In this document: piece by piece, positions 1-6,031 of the stretch | How positions within the stretch are numbered: the first letter of the stretch is position 1 | Layout: the number at the start of each line of letters is the position of its first letter | IMG/VR virus record: IMGVR_UViG_3300006919_000567 | Span: 1 to 21,330 of that record | Source: a virus | Strand: one strand, 5' to 3' | DNA length: 21,330 nt | Translations under genes and position numbers: made by a program | The notes under the pieces: generated by a model | Database searches by the model: none | What the model was told of the DNA's origin: nothing | Seen by the model: the letters and a program-made list of their open reading frames with translations, nothing else

Positions 1-89
1 AATATTACTCCGTGTATTACTGCGTTAAATGCTAGTGTCATAGCTATTATTAAACCTATAATTAGTAACAGTGATTCTCCTTCACCCAT
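1..89 (-). CDS. Small membrane protein, cut by the window edge
   Basis: The reading frame starts at an ATG immediately inside the end of the thymidylate-synthase-like gene (8-nt overlap) and runs off the left edge of the window. The start has AGGAG six bases upstream; a second ATG one codon earlier (at 92) is too close to that site. The visible product starts MGEGES and continues as a hydrophobic stretch (LLLIIGLIIAMTLAF), so it is probably a single-span membrane peptide. Total length and function are unknown. It resembles in kind, not in sequence, the other tiny membrane ORFs of this phage. Confidence 0.55.
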   Translation of the reverse strand, partial: MGEGESLLLIIGLIIAMTLAFNAVIHGVI

Positions 90-789
90 CATGTGCTCCT
101 ATATCTAATGTATCCATTGCGTAGTCTACTGGCTTTATATGTTGTTCTATTAAATGAAAATGACGAGGATACATATGTAAACTCTGAGCTTGCCATATAA
201 TACCTCCAACTTCTAGTTCTAAGTCACCAGCTAGTCGTTCTAATACTTTAAACTGCCAATAATAGTCATTAATATACCCAAATACAACATCATTCGAGCG
301 CATCTGTACTACAGCGTGAAGTATGTCTGACTTGTTGTAATATGTTACAGCATTTGTACACACGAAGTCATCCTTACCATGCTCTCTGTGTCTCTGATGC
401 ATGTCTGGGTTTAAGTATATCATAGTTGCTCTACGAGAATCAGGATTTTTCTTTAATTCTCTATAAGCATTCTCATACTGGCTGCCGTTTAGAGCTGAAT
501 GGATCAAGAAACCATAGTTCGAGTTAACACTACCTTTAGTATTAGCAACATGTTCCCAAATGGCTGGCACTTTCCCATAAATATCTCTCAGCTTGTCGGT
601 GTTACAAACCATACTATTATACCAATGTACCTCAGCCTGCTGATACTTAGCATTGGGTTTACCAAATATACTTTCTTCATCGGTTATAAAGCTTGCACCT
701 AGTATTTCTAGGTTACCATCTTCTTCAAAGTCTTGGTCTTTAAATTTCTCTATAAATCTTTCTCTGATATGTTTAACTTGTGTTAACAT
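82..789 (-). CDS. Thymidylate synthase-fold protein, predicted dCMP hydroxymethylase
   Basis: The 235-residue product has the landmarks of the thymidylate synthase superfamily: DSRR at 117-120 (phosphate-binding Arg pair), catalytic Cys144 in FVCTNA, QMRSND at 162-167, and the HMY segment at 205-207. From Cys to this HxY the spacing is the same as in E. coli ThyA (Cys146, Arg166, His207, Tyr209), without gaps. The position equal to ThyA Asn177, which selects dUMP, is Asp175 (GYIND). Asp at this place is the known mark of dCMP hydroxymethylases such as T4 gp42. I therefore infer conversion of dCMP to 5-hydroxymethyl-dCMP using methylene-tetrahydrofolate, for making modified phage DNA. N174 sits next to it, so a one-residue slip would restore a TS-like Asn; this is the main doubt. 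The start overlaps the upstream gene by 17 nt and follows AAGGAAGAGG. Confidence 0.82.
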   Translation of the reverse strand: MLTQVKHIRERFIEKFKDQDFEEDGNLEILGASFITDEESIFGKPNAKYQQAEVHWYNSMVCNTDKLRDIYGKVPAIWEHVANTKGSVNSNYGFLIHSALNGSQYENAYRELKKNPDSRRATMIYLNPDMHQRHREHGKDDFVCTNAVTYYNKSDILHAVVQMRSNDVVFGYINDYYWQFKVLERLAGDLELEVGGIIWQAQSLHMYPRHFHLIEQHIKPVDYAMDTLDIGAHDG

Positions 790-991
790 CCTCTTCCTTC
801 CATACGGTTACGATTGCGGTATTCCATTTGAGTTTTTCTTTTTCAGCTTCTTCTCTACTGGTAAAAAGCTTTATAGGACTATTGGCAGTCCATGGATTTC
901 CTTCTCTTACATACTCATATCCTTCATCAATGAAAGGCTCAATCATTATAGCCCATTGAGTTCCTTTAGGCACTTTAACTTTATGCTCCAT
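773..991 (-). CDS. Hypothetical protein, 72 aa
   Basis: I do not recognise a named family. The product is small and soluble, with aromatic residues in the first half (EYVREGNPW) and a charged SREEAEKEKLKWNTA segment, then a short strand-like IVTVW. The look is that of small conserved accessory proteins common in marine phage early operons. The ATG lies in a coupled train: it overlaps the end of the DUF1599-like gene by 11 nt, with AAGGTAACTCC-type complement (GGAGTTACCTT) upstream giving a GGAG site. The 3' end overlaps the start of the thymidylate-synthase-like gene. Its placement next to nucleotide enzymes suggests an early role but not a specific one. Confidence 0.65.
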   Translation of the reverse strand: MEHKVKVPKGTQWAIMIEPFIDEGYEYVREGNPWTANSPIKLFTSREEAEKEKLKWNTAIVTVWKEEDVNTS

Positions 992-1352
992 TGTAAGGTA
1001 ACTCCTCTATGTCGGGCGTAAACCTATCATTGTTTATTCCCTGATCTTTCTTAACATCAAGACAATTTTCAGTATGTCGGTTTAGCCATACAATAGCTCT
1101 TGCAGAATAATTAATCAGGTCTTTAAGACAATCTTCTGCTGTATCAAAGTTAACATTACCTTGTTGTTCCATTACAGATCTAAAACGTAGTACTTTAGTT
1201 GTCAGCATAGTATCAAATGATTTCCATCCATGAGGATAATAATCATCATCACATACTGAACCACCTTGGTAGTCTTTACCTTTCTTTACCATCAAATCTA
1301 TGCATTCTTCTAGAGCTTTTATTGCGTCATACAAATACGTTTCTTTTGTCAA
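981..1352 (-). CDS. DUF1599 / MazG-like nucleotide-modification-associated protein
   Basis: The 123-residue, all-helical product has KKGKDYQ at 23-29, a K53/R56 pair in TKVLRFR, and EDCLKDLINYSARA at 73-86. This order (K-x-x-DY, then K..R, then E...DL.NY) is that of the DUF1599 / nucleotide-modification-associated domain 1 and related MazG-like proteins, which act on or bind nucleotides and are often found next to phage base-modification enzymes. That fits the hydroxymethylase-like gene two genes downstream. Family assignment is by motif only. The start is unusual: TTG at 1352, placed so that TTGA overlaps the upstream stop, with AAAGGAG upstream. The next Met (residue 21) would remove the first helix. 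Confidence 0.6.
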   Translation of the reverse strand: MTKETYLYDAIKALEECIDLMVKKGKDYQGGSVCDDDYYPHGWKSFDTMLTTKVLRFRSVMEQQGNVNFDTAEDCLKDLINYSARAIVWLNRHTENCLDVKKDQGINNDRFTPDIEELPYNGA

Positions 1353-1573
1353 TGTAATGTCTCCTTTATATCTTTTTCGGTTTGAATACTAGTCGTATGT
1401 ATTTCATTTAGTAATGTTTTAATACTATCCCAGTTCATTTCTTGAACACGGTATAATTGTATTGCGATGGCGAGCATACAGCCCGCCACCACAAATGGAT
1501 CATGTTCTTCTACGAGTAGATCAGTAACAAGAGTTTGAACACGAGTATGTATAGGTTCTATATGATTTTTCAT
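1349..1573 (-). CDS. Hypothetical helical protein, 74 aa
   Basis: Unrecognised. The product is short and mostly helical, with a mildly hydrophobic central segment (DPFVVAGCMLAIAIQLYR) that looks like an amphipathic core helix rather than a clear membrane span, and an acidic or polar C-terminus. Similar DPF..AG.ML.IA..LYR strings occur in small proteins of marine phages, as far as I recall; no function is known to me. It starts at an ATG overlapping the stop of the gene before it (ATGA) and its own stop overlaps the TTG start of the DUF1599-like gene, so it belongs to the translationally coupled operon. Confidence 0.65.
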   Translation of the reverse strand: MKNHIEPIHTRVQTLVTDLLVEEHDPFVVAGCMLAIAIQLYRVQEMNWDSIKTLLNEIHTTSIQTEKDIKETLH

Positions 1574-1815
1574 ACTGCGGTAATCTCCTCTATGTCGGAT
1601 CTGTAGTTCTCAATCAGATACTTACATACTTTGTCCCATGTATTGTACGTTTCGGCTTCAACGTCTGCTGCCACTCCATCGAAATCCTCATCATCACAGC
1701 ATATTTGGAAATTACTATCCCATTCTACGCTACCATAGCACCAGATCTCTCCGCCATCAGGCTTTACATATACAAATTTATCGTTCTCTTGTGTTGTTGA
1801 ATTATCTACACTCAT
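1570..1815 (-). CDS. Hypothetical acidic protein, 81 aa
   Basis: Unrecognised. The preferred start is the ATG at 1815, which has GGAG six bases upstream; in-frame starts at 1827 (ATG), 1851 (ATG) and 1878 (GTG) would lengthen it to at most 102 residues but have weaker sites. The product (MSVDNSTTQEND...) has a compact middle with KFVYVKPDGGEIWCYGSVEW, which looks like a small beta-sheet unit, followed by an acidic CCDDEDFD segment and a C-terminal helix (TWDKVCKYLIENY). It ends in the ATGA overlap with the next gene, so it is part of the left operon. The Cys residues are too few to suggest a metal site. Confidence 0.6.
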   Translation of the reverse strand: MSVDNSTTQENDKFVYVKPDGGEIWCYGSVEWDSNFQICCDDEDFDGVAADVEAETYNTWDKVCKYLIENYRSDIEEITAV

Positions 1816-1927
1816 AACATTCTCCATTGTAAACTCGTCTGATCGCCACATCAGATAAACCCTAAAGTGTCTTACCACTCATCTCACTATCGGTGCTACG
1901 AAGGCGTTGTACTGGGCGAGTATTCCT

Positions 1928-2011
1928 TTATCCTAATATATCGGCTATATACCATACGACGTAGCCTAACGCTACGCCGCCGGCAAAACTGTATAATACT
2001 AATTCAAGCAT
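1928..2011 (-). CDS. Tiny single-span membrane peptide, 27 aa
   Basis: A short frame starts at an ATG that shares one base with the stop of the upstream gene (TAATG), with AGAGG seven bases before it. The 27-residue product starts MLELVLYSFAGG and continues with VALGYVVWYIADILG, which is long and hydrophobic enough to span a membrane once. The tight coupling and the ribosome site support translation; no homologue is known to me. It is one of five such peptides in the window. Confidence 0.6.
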   Translation of the reverse strand: MLELVLYSFAGGVALGYVVWYIADILG

Positions 2012-2331
2012 TATGCGCCTCTATGACTTTCATATGGAACATGAATGTCATTTACATATACATCATAATGCGTTGCTTTATCTAGAGGCAAATAGCAATC
2101 GTAAGCTCTTGGGTGTTTACCATCTACTTTTGCCCATGCTGCTCTAGGGCCACGACCCATAAGCCTAACTCTCATCTTGGTTCCCCAGCCTCTTTCGCTG
2201 TTCATAAGCTTTACATTTGCTTTTAAAGCTTTTACGGCTGGATCATTCCTATGAGTGACAGTAAACTTATAACCACTCATTGGGAATCTTTCTTTAGTTA
2301 CTCTATGTAATGCAGTTGTTGATTTCTTCAT
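2011..2331 (-). CDS. Hypothetical basic protein, 106 aa
   Basis: Unrecognised. The chosen ATG at 2331 overlaps the stop of the upstream gene (ATGA) and has GAGGAAG upstream; a start 11 codons earlier lies deep inside that gene. The product begins MKKSTTALHRVTKERFP, is rich in Lys and Arg in the first 75 residues (NSERGWGTKMRVRLMGRGPR), and has a C-terminal half (AYDCYLPLDKATHYDVYVNDIHV) that looks like strands. The basic character would fit nucleic-acid contact, but this is a guess from composition only. Confidence 0.65.
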   Translation of the reverse strand: MKKSTTALHRVTKERFPMSGYKFTVTHRNDPAVKALKANVKLMNSERGWGTKMRVRLMGRGPRAAWAKVDGKHPRAYDCYLPLDKATHYDVYVNDIHVPYESHRGA

Positions 2332-2519
2332 GCTACTTCCTCTTCTCTTTTGTTGTTCATCCATTCCTGTAAACAGGCAACGGCATCTTTCTTTTCTAAA
2401 TTAAAATCATCTACTAAATAAGTACAAGCTCCGAACATATTCATTTCGCCACTAGCTCGAAGTTCATCAAGAAACTTAAAACACTCTTTCTTGTATGTTT
2501 TGGTAAGGTTTCTAGGCAT
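2328..2519 (-). CDS. Hypothetical protein, 63 aa
   Basis: Unrecognised. The product is small and helical: a basic N-terminus (MPRNLTKTYKKE), a helix (FKFLDELRASGEMN), and a segment MFGACTYLVDDFNLEKKDAVACLQEWM whose pattern (hydrophobic helix, F.L...A, then L..WM) resembles a small helix-turn-helix-like unit seen in accessory proteins of other phages. DNA binding is possible but not shown. The start overlaps the upstream gene by 8 nt and has GGAGGAACC just before it, inside that gene; the stop overlaps the next start. Confidence 0.65.
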   Translation of the reverse strand: MPRNLTKTYKKECFKFLDELRASGEMNMFGACTYLVDDFNLEKKDAVACLQEWMNNKREEEVA

Positions 2520-2697
2520 GGTTCCTCCACATTGGTGATGTGTCTATTTTCTTTTGGTCTTCTTCACTCAGGTCTTGATATTTTACATACTTAGCTACTG
2601 GTAAATCTACTAGGCTAAATAATCCGCCTAGTCTGCCAAATTCATCAACAGGATAAGTCATTGATTTATAAGGAATTTTTATCTTTTCTTCACTCAT
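2512..2697 (-). CDS. Hypothetical protein, 61 aa
   Basis: Unrecognised. The ATG at 2697 has GGAG six bases upstream and overlaps the stop of the DUF3310 gene by 8 nt; a start four codons earlier would be in a worse position relative to the site. The product MSEEKIKIPYKSMTYPVDEF... has a FGRLGGLFSLVDLPVAKYVKY middle and a short acidic helix with DLSEEDQKK. No membrane span or metal site is visible. It is one of a run of small proteins between DUF3310 and the nucleotide enzymes. Confidence 0.62.
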   Translation of the reverse strand: MSEEKIKIPYKSMTYPVDEFGRLGGLFSLVDLPVAKYVKYQDLSEEDQKKIDTSPMWRNHA

Positions 2698-2941
2698 CTT
2701 CATCTCCATGATAAACTTTAATCAATTCATTAAGATACCATTTGGCTTTTCCAAGATCGTCTTGAGCACGACCTTTGTGTTTGAATCGCCAAATATACTT
2801 GATAATGTTGCCTTGTAAATAACCGTCATAACCATCTTCACCACAGGCTGCTTTGATTGCTTCAATACATTCAATATCACCTTGACGATAATGAGGTGGA
2901 TTGGTGACGGTAGCTTTAATTAGTTTCTTACTCACTGACAT
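2690..2941 (-). CDS. DUF3310 protein (T7 gp1.7-related domain)
   Basis: The 83-residue product matches the DUF3310 pattern closely: NPPHYRQGDIECIEAI at 14-29, a central GYLQGNIIKYIWRF at 40-53, and DDLGKAKWYLNEL at 61-73. DUF3310 is widespread in phages and makes up part of T7 gp1.7, a nucleotide kinase; stand-alone copies like this one have no proven reaction. Whether this short form is enzymatic is unknown. It overlaps its upstream neighbour by 14 nt and its downstream neighbour by 8 nt. Its company (ssDNA-binding protein, DUF1599-like protein, hydroxymethylase-like protein) fits a nucleotide or DNA-metabolism module. Confidence 0.88.
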   Translation of the reverse strand: MSVSKKLIKATVTNPPHYRQGDIECIEAIKAACGEDGYDGYLQGNIIKYIWRFKHKGRAQDDLGKAKWYLNELIKVYHGDEDE

Positions 2942-3374
2942 TGAAATCTATCCCTTCTTCGCTGAAAACAGTTTCTACTTCTTCTTCAGCAACTTTATTG
3001 ATTTCATCCATGACGTCTTCAATATATTTATCATCGAATCCTTTCTTTTCTAATATTTCTATTATGCCTGTTTTAGTACCTTCAAAAGCGCTTATTGCTT
3101 GTTCTGAAATAAACTCTTTTATTTTAGTACAACAGTCATGGATATGCTCGGTAACATTTGCTATATCGTCGCCAAGCTGCCTATGCACTGACGATTCTCC
3201 TTGATGTTCGATCTGCTTGATCGCCTGACGGATCAAACCAAAGCACTGCTTGTAGGCTTTTGAAGCTTCTACGTTGTTATTTTTGTCAGCTTCAGCCATA
3301 AGTTGGTCGATGGTACTAGTAGCTTTCCCGAAGGCTACACGTACCGATGGAAAATACAACACATCACTAGTCAT
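2928..3374 (-). CDS. Hypothetical helical protein, 148 aa
   Basis: Unrecognised. Almost the whole product reads as helices: TIDQLMAEADKNNNVEASKAYKQ in the first third, a middle stretch with SVHRQLGDDIANVTEHIHDCCTK, and an acidic C-terminal third (EDVMDEINKVAEEEVETV). It may form a coiled-coil or helical bundle. It is the first gene of the lower left operon, read after the terminator at 3411-3449. No strong promoter could be assigned between them, so read-through of that terminator may be how the operon is fed. AGG lies about 11 bases before the ATG, a weak ribosome site. Confidence 0.68.
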   Translation of the reverse strand: MTSDVLYFPSVRVAFGKATSTIDQLMAEADKNNNVEASKAYKQCFGLIRQAIKQIEHQGESSVHRQLGDDIANVTEHIHDCCTKIKEFISEQAISAFEGTKTGIIEILEKKGFDDKYIEDVMDEINKVAEEEVETVFSEEGIDFNVSE

Positions 3375-3410
3375 TTCATTTTGCCTTTTATTGTTATGTC
3401 GGTAACGCTT

Positions 3411-3449
3411 TTAAAAACGCCATCGGCGTCAGTAAGTTCTGACACCGAT
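3411..3449 (-). terminator. Intrinsic terminator after the ssDNA-binding protein gene
   Basis: On the minus strand an 11-bp stem (one G-T type mismatch) pairs ATCGGTGTCAG with CTGACGCCGAT around a 6-base loop, and is followed after GGCG by TTTTT. It lies downstream of the ssDNA-binding protein gene and covers the end of the tiny membrane ORF at 3429-3503. Confidence 0.8.
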
Positions 3450-3503
3450 AGCAATGATTACAAACATAAAACATATAATTAAAACTGGTACAAATTCGTA
3501 CAT
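3429..3503 (-). CDS. Tiny single-span membrane peptide, 24 aa
   Basis: An ATG with AGGAG five bases upstream opens a 24-codon frame starting MYEFVPVL, followed by a hydrophobic run (IICFMFVIIAIG) and ending VRTY. The product would be a minimal single-span membrane peptide. It sits between the ssDNA-binding protein gene and the terminator, with its last codons inside the terminator stem, so it would share the same transcript. No homologue is known to me; the good ribosome site is the main support. Confidence 0.5.
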   Translation of the reverse strand: MYEFVPVLIICFMFVIIAIGVRTY

Positions 3504-3525
3504 GAATACTCCTGATACTGGAATC

Positions 3526-4014
3526 TTAGAATGCTATTTCACCTTCTTCTGCAGGAGCAGTCTCAATAGCTTCGAAACCAGCGTTAGGTGTATACTCGAC
3601 AAGATTAACAACTTGAACTGCAGTAAGAGACGTTGCAACGCCTTTTCTGCCAGGAGCTTCATATTCGTACTGCCATAGATTAACATTTACTTTAGAACCG
3701 TTACCGATATTATTAGCATCGATCGGCTGAAGCTTGCCATCTACGACTTTTACAGGTGCATTTGGATTGCCATCTGCTTTTATACCTTTTCGCTTGAGAT
3801 TAACGAAATGAGTATTTTCGTCATTCTTGTCTTGTTTTACGTTGAGGCCAAGATCGTTAAGTTCTTTGATCTTGCCTTTATCGCTAGTCGCAATAACCAT
3901 TTCCCACTGCTTCGAACCGAATGGGTTTACAGGCGCATCAGTACCAGAGATACGACAAAATTTGGCTTCAACATCTTTTATAATTATAGAACGAGGATAA
4001 GTACTGTCTGTCAT
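3526..4014 (-). CDS. ssDNA-binding protein, gp2.5/DUF2815-like
   Basis: The 162-residue product has the plan of phage ssDNA-binding OB-fold proteins: a central segment IGNGSKVNVNLWQYEYE at about 102-118, then KGVATSLTAVQVVNLVEY at 123-140, a pattern shared by DUF2815/gp2.5-like proteins, and an acidic tail (APAEEGEIAF) ending in an aromatic residue, as in T7 gp2.5 and bacterial SSB. It would coat ssDNA in replication and contact partner proteins through the tail. It is a single-gene transcription unit: palindromic promoter E lies upstream (4047-4092) and a terminator follows. AAGGGAG precedes the ATG by about 5 bases. Family naming is by motif, not by search. Confidence 0.78.
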   Translation of the reverse strand: MTDSTYPRSIIIKDVEAKFCRISGTDAPVNPFGSKQWEMVIATSDKGKIKELNDLGLNVKQDKNDENTHFVNLKRKGIKADGNPNAPVKVVDGKLQPIDANNIGNGSKVNVNLWQYEYEAPGRKGVATSLTAVQVVNLVEYTPNAGFEAIETAPAEEGEIAF

Positions 4015-4046
4015 TTAAGACTCCCTTGGGTTAAATTAAGTTAAAT

Positions 4047-4092
4047 AGTATATAGTTTGCAAGTAAATTTGACCAAAAATTTAGCTTGCAAA
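4047..4092 (-). promoter_or_regulatory. Palindromic promoter E (for the ssDNA-binding protein gene)
   Basis: Reading the minus strand: arm TTTGCAAGCTAAATTT, TTGGTC (-35 position), arm AAATTTACTTGCAAA, then TATACT (-10) 18 bases after the -35. The arms are perfect complements except for one extra C in the upstream arm. Here the outer stem is GC-containing (GCAAG/CTTGC), unlike the other five copies, yet pairing is kept. Confidence 0.6.
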
Positions 4093-4113
4093 ATATGGTT
4101 AGTTTAATGGTAC

Positions 4114-4254
4114 TCAAGAACTAGATAAAGGATAATTCTCACTTACATACTGATCGACTAAGAGGTTATCAGAGACTATCTTAATTATCTCGTCAACGCC
4201 TAAGGCAATGTTATACTTAGCGAGAACATACGTAAAAATATCTTGATGATCCAT
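4114..4254 (-). CDS. Hypothetical protein, 46 aa
   Basis: A short frame with AAGGAG upstream (eight bases between GGAG and the ATG). The product starts MDHQDIFTYVLAKYNI, continues ALGVDEIIKIVSDNLLVDQY and ends VSENYPLSSS; it looks like two or three short helices, acidic overall. Palindromic promoter D lies just upstream, so this small gene seems to have its own promoter, which argues that it is a real gene. Transcription could continue towards promoter E and the ssDNA-binding protein gene, as no terminator is visible between them. Function unknown. Confidence 0.6.
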   Translation of the reverse strand: MDHQDIFTYVLAKYNIALGVDEIIKIVSDNLLVDQYVSENYPLSSS

Positions 4255-4282
4255 GTCATACACTCCTTGGTTTAAGATATTT

Positions 4283-4328
4283 ATTATGAGGAATAATTTT
4301 AAATTTTGCCAAAAAATTTAGAAATTAT
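4283..4328 (-). promoter_or_regulatory. Palindromic promoter D (for the 46-aa ORF)
   Basis: On the minus strand: arm ATAATTTCTAAATTT, TTGGCA as -35 (5 of 6 matches to TTGACA), arm AAATTTAAAATTAT, then CATAAT as -10 (5 of 6), with exactly 18 bases between. The upstream arm has one extra C relative to its partner. Confidence 0.62.
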
Positions 4329-4361
4329 AAGAAGTTACAATACGGTACACGGTAGCACTTT

Positions 4362-4391
4362 AAAAAAGCGTGGCACCCTTTCGAGTGCCAC
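4362..4391 (-). terminator. Intrinsic terminator after the gene at 4413-4607
   Basis: On the minus strand a 7-bp stem (GTGGCAC/GTGCCAC) with a loop of about 8 bases is followed by GC and TTTTTT. It closes the transcript that starts at promoter C or at the 19-nt motif at 5938-5956. Confidence 0.8.
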
Positions 4392-4412
4392 TAGTTTGCC
4401 AACATGGTCGTT

Positions 4413-4607
4413 CTAGTTATACAGATCCTTGGCATGTGGATGCGACAAAGGTACTGACTTTACAGCAATGTCAAGTACGTTTGGCTTATCCATGATGATC
4501 TGTACATATTCGTCTTGATCTTCTGAATTGTCAAATGTCTTTTTCACAGTTTGTACGCCATACTGCGAGTCAAAAGAATATTCAACAGTATACATTCTAT
4601 TTGTCAT
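4413..4607 (-). CDS. Hypothetical protein, 64 aa
   Basis: Unrecognised. The preferred ATG at 4607 has GGGAGA upstream at a good distance and overlaps the upstream gene by 11 nt; a longer version from 4658 would overlap it by 62 nt. The product MTNRMYTVEYSFDSQYG... looks like a small alpha-beta unit: strands (YTVEYSF), a KKTFDNSEDQDEYVQIIMD helix, then VLDIAVKSVPL as a strand. It is the last gene of its operon, followed at once by a terminator. Confidence 0.65.
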   Translation of the reverse strand: MTNRMYTVEYSFDSQYGVQTVKKTFDNSEDQDEYVQIIMDKPNVLDIAVKSVPLSHPHAKDLYN

Positions 4608-5091
4608 TTGTATTCTCCCATGGTTTTGCTGCACTACGAGTGTTATCACCGTTTTCATTGATACGATCTATAAGGCGAGTATCATCAGTATTAAACAATG
4701 CTTCTTTTACCTTTTCGAATAAAGGTTTCTGAACATGCATAATATGTAATACATTAGCATCAATACGACAACTTGCAAGCACTTTATTAAGAACATCAAG
4801 CTTTATTGGAAATACAACCTCATCATCTGGACTATTGGTTATGTCTTGCAAATGTACAGATAACGGGTGATTGTACATGAGGTTTCCTGTCAATGGATCT
4901 ATGACAGCAAGCTCATATATGTCAGGCGCACGATGAGACTCTTGAATTATCGACAAATAATACGGATAAGTCGCATCTTCAAAATTGAGACTACAGCGAT
5001 CGATATAAGAACTATCGGTCACTTGCGTACGCGTGAAAGTTAAGTCAACAACATCAGTCTTGACTATAACATGAGTGATTTTATCAGTCAT
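4597..5091 (-). CDS. Hypothetical protein, 164 aa
   Basis: Unrecognised. The ATG at 5091 has AAGGAG six bases upstream and overlaps the stop of the gene before it by 8 nt (ATGACTGA); a start nine codons earlier lacks such a site. The product begins MTDKITHVIVKTDVVDLTF and looks like a mixed alpha-beta protein with several strands in the first half (ATYPYYLSIIQES, YELAVIDPLTG) and helices in the second half (KLDVLNKVLASCR, LFEKVKEALF), ending in a polar tail. No catalytic motif is visible. It is the middle gene of a three-gene unit. Confidence 0.68.
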   Translation of the reverse strand: MTDKITHVIVKTDVVDLTFTRTQVTDSSYIDRCSLNFEDATYPYYLSIIQESHRAPDIYELAVIDPLTGNLMYNHPLSVHLQDITNSPDDEVVFPIKLDVLNKVLASCRIDANVLHIMHVQKPLFEKVKEALFNTDDTRLIDRINENGDNTRSAAKPWENTNDK

Positions 5092-5731
5092 CAGTTTCTC
5101 CTTCAAAATTAGCATCAAATATCACATTAGTGGGATCACTATTCGCTTTAGTGAGCTCTCGATCGTGATCCCGATACACTTTACTTTGAGCTCTATTTCT
5201 CTCATAAGCTTCTTCGATATGAGCAATACCAAGTGTCAAGTTATTTTCAACACCTACACCTTCACCGAAGCTACGACTGACAGTAACAACATTACCATGG
5301 CGTAATATCCACGAGTTGTCATGGTTGTCATTAGTCTTTTCATATAGACTTCGATTGAGTGGCACTGAATTACAGTTATCAATATGACCGTGACCGAACT
5401 GCTTATCGTATTGTATTGCAGTTTCATTGAGGTACATAAAGCCTCCGTGATATGGATCCATGTATCGTTTATAGATACAATGACACACATCTTTTGGATT
5501 GTTATTACGCTCGAAAGCAGCTTTGAAGACTTTATGACAATGACTACAACGAGTATCGACTAATGGACTGTCGCATTCTCTATTGAAGTGACGAGCGATA
5601 TCTAGACGATTCTCAATAGGCACTTCAACGAATACGTAGTCGGTTGCATGATCAATACCTAGTAGCACTTTCTCTGAATGCGATACTAGGGTTTCAATCG
5701 CTTTATCAACGACTGTTTTCTTTGGTTGCAT
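5084..5731 (-). CDS. Hypothetical protein with CxxC...CxC cluster, 215 aa
   Basis: Not recognised as a family. Start at 5731 is chosen because AGGA lies about seven bases upstream; an ATG five codons earlier has no site. The product has a CSHCHK pair at 62-67 and a VCHC pair at 82-85, i.e. CxxC then CxC about 18 residues later with flanking His, a plausible structural zinc site. Other landmarks are HGGFMYLNETAIQYDK in the middle and a charged helical part (HIEEAYERNRAQSKVYRDHD) near the end. It is the first gene of a three-gene unit headed by palindromic promoter C and, further up, by a copy of the 19-nt phage promoter candidate. An early regulatory or DNA-related role is possible but not shown. 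Confidence 0.68.
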   Translation of the reverse strand: MQPKKTVVDKAIETLVSHSEKVLLGIDHATDYVFVEVPIENRLDIARHFNRECDSPLVDTRCSHCHKVFKAAFERNNNPKDVCHCIYKRYMDPYHGGFMYLNETAIQYDKQFGHGHIDNCNSVPLNRSLYEKTNDNHDNSWILRHGNVVTVSRSFGEGVGVENNLTLGIAHIEEAYERNRAQSKVYRDHDRELTKANSDPTNVIFDANFEGETDD

Positions 5732-5784
5732 AGCTGATCCTTTCATTTAACTATGTTGGCTATTAATATTACTTACAAGGTAAT

Positions 5785-5831
5785 ATTAAAGAGATTATTT
5801 TTAAATTATGACAAGGAATTTAGAAAATAAT
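5785..5831 (-). promoter_or_regulatory. Palindromic promoter C (for the 5084-5731 unit)
   Basis: On the minus strand: arm ATTATTTTCTAAATT, TTGTCA as -35 (5 of 6 matches), arm AATTTAAAAATAAT, then TTTAAT as -10 with 18 bases between -35 and -10. The upstream arm again has one extra C. The -35 lies in the loop and the downstream arm lies in the spacer. Confidence 0.62.
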
Positions 5832-5937
5832 ATTATGCAGGCAGCATTGTGGGAGCTCGATATTGGTCGGGAATCACCCAAAAGGCATAGTAATCTATCC
5901 TATACGGGTATATGTCTAACCACCCCGGCCCCTCTTC

Positions 5938-5956
5938 TCTCTAATAGGAGACACTT
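5938..5956 (-). promoter_or_regulatory. 19-nt phage promoter candidate, copy 3
   Basis: The minus strand reads AAGTGTCTCCTATTAGAGA, one base different from the copy at 10031-10049. It is intergenic and points into the 5084-5731 unit, about 210 bases upstream of its start. The shape (conserved core ending in CTATTAGAGA) recalls promoters of T7-type RNA polymerases such as those ending CTATAGGGAGA. Confidence 0.6.
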
Positions 5957-5987
5957 CGGTACGTCGGAGCACAACGCGGTCCCGCTT

Positions 5988-6020
5988 TTAAAAACAAGGA
6001 CTCCCTTTCGGGAGCCCTTG
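5988..6020 (-). terminator. Intrinsic terminator after the 6032-6550 gene
   Basis: On the minus strand an 11-bp stem with one mismatch (CAAGGGCTCCC with GGGAGTCCTTG) and a GAAA tetraloop is followed by TTTTT. GAAA loops are typical of stable hairpins. Confidence 0.88.
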
Positions 6021-6031
6021 CTGCACCTAAA

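Larger units (their letters stand above)
5732..6031. other. Gene-free regulatory stretch between early units
   Basis: I see no credible gene here. It holds, from right to left on the minus strand: the terminator of the 6032-6550 gene, a run of GC-rich unassigned sequence, the 19-nt promoter candidate (5938-5956), about 100 bases without clear signals, palindromic promoter C, and a leader with TATGTTGGCTA (plus strand, 5752-5762), which is also present in the leader of the 6032-6550 gene (6564-6574). Confidence 0.7.

Noticed and set aside
82-789. Plain thymidylate synthase (thyA) for dTMP synthesis
   Set aside because: The ungapped alignment puts Asp, not Asn, at the base-selecting position, which favours dCMP hydroxymethylase; kept as an alternative only.
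1861-2085. Plus-strand frame opposite the left operon
   Set aside because: It has no ribosome site and lies opposite coupled minus-strand genes with good starts.
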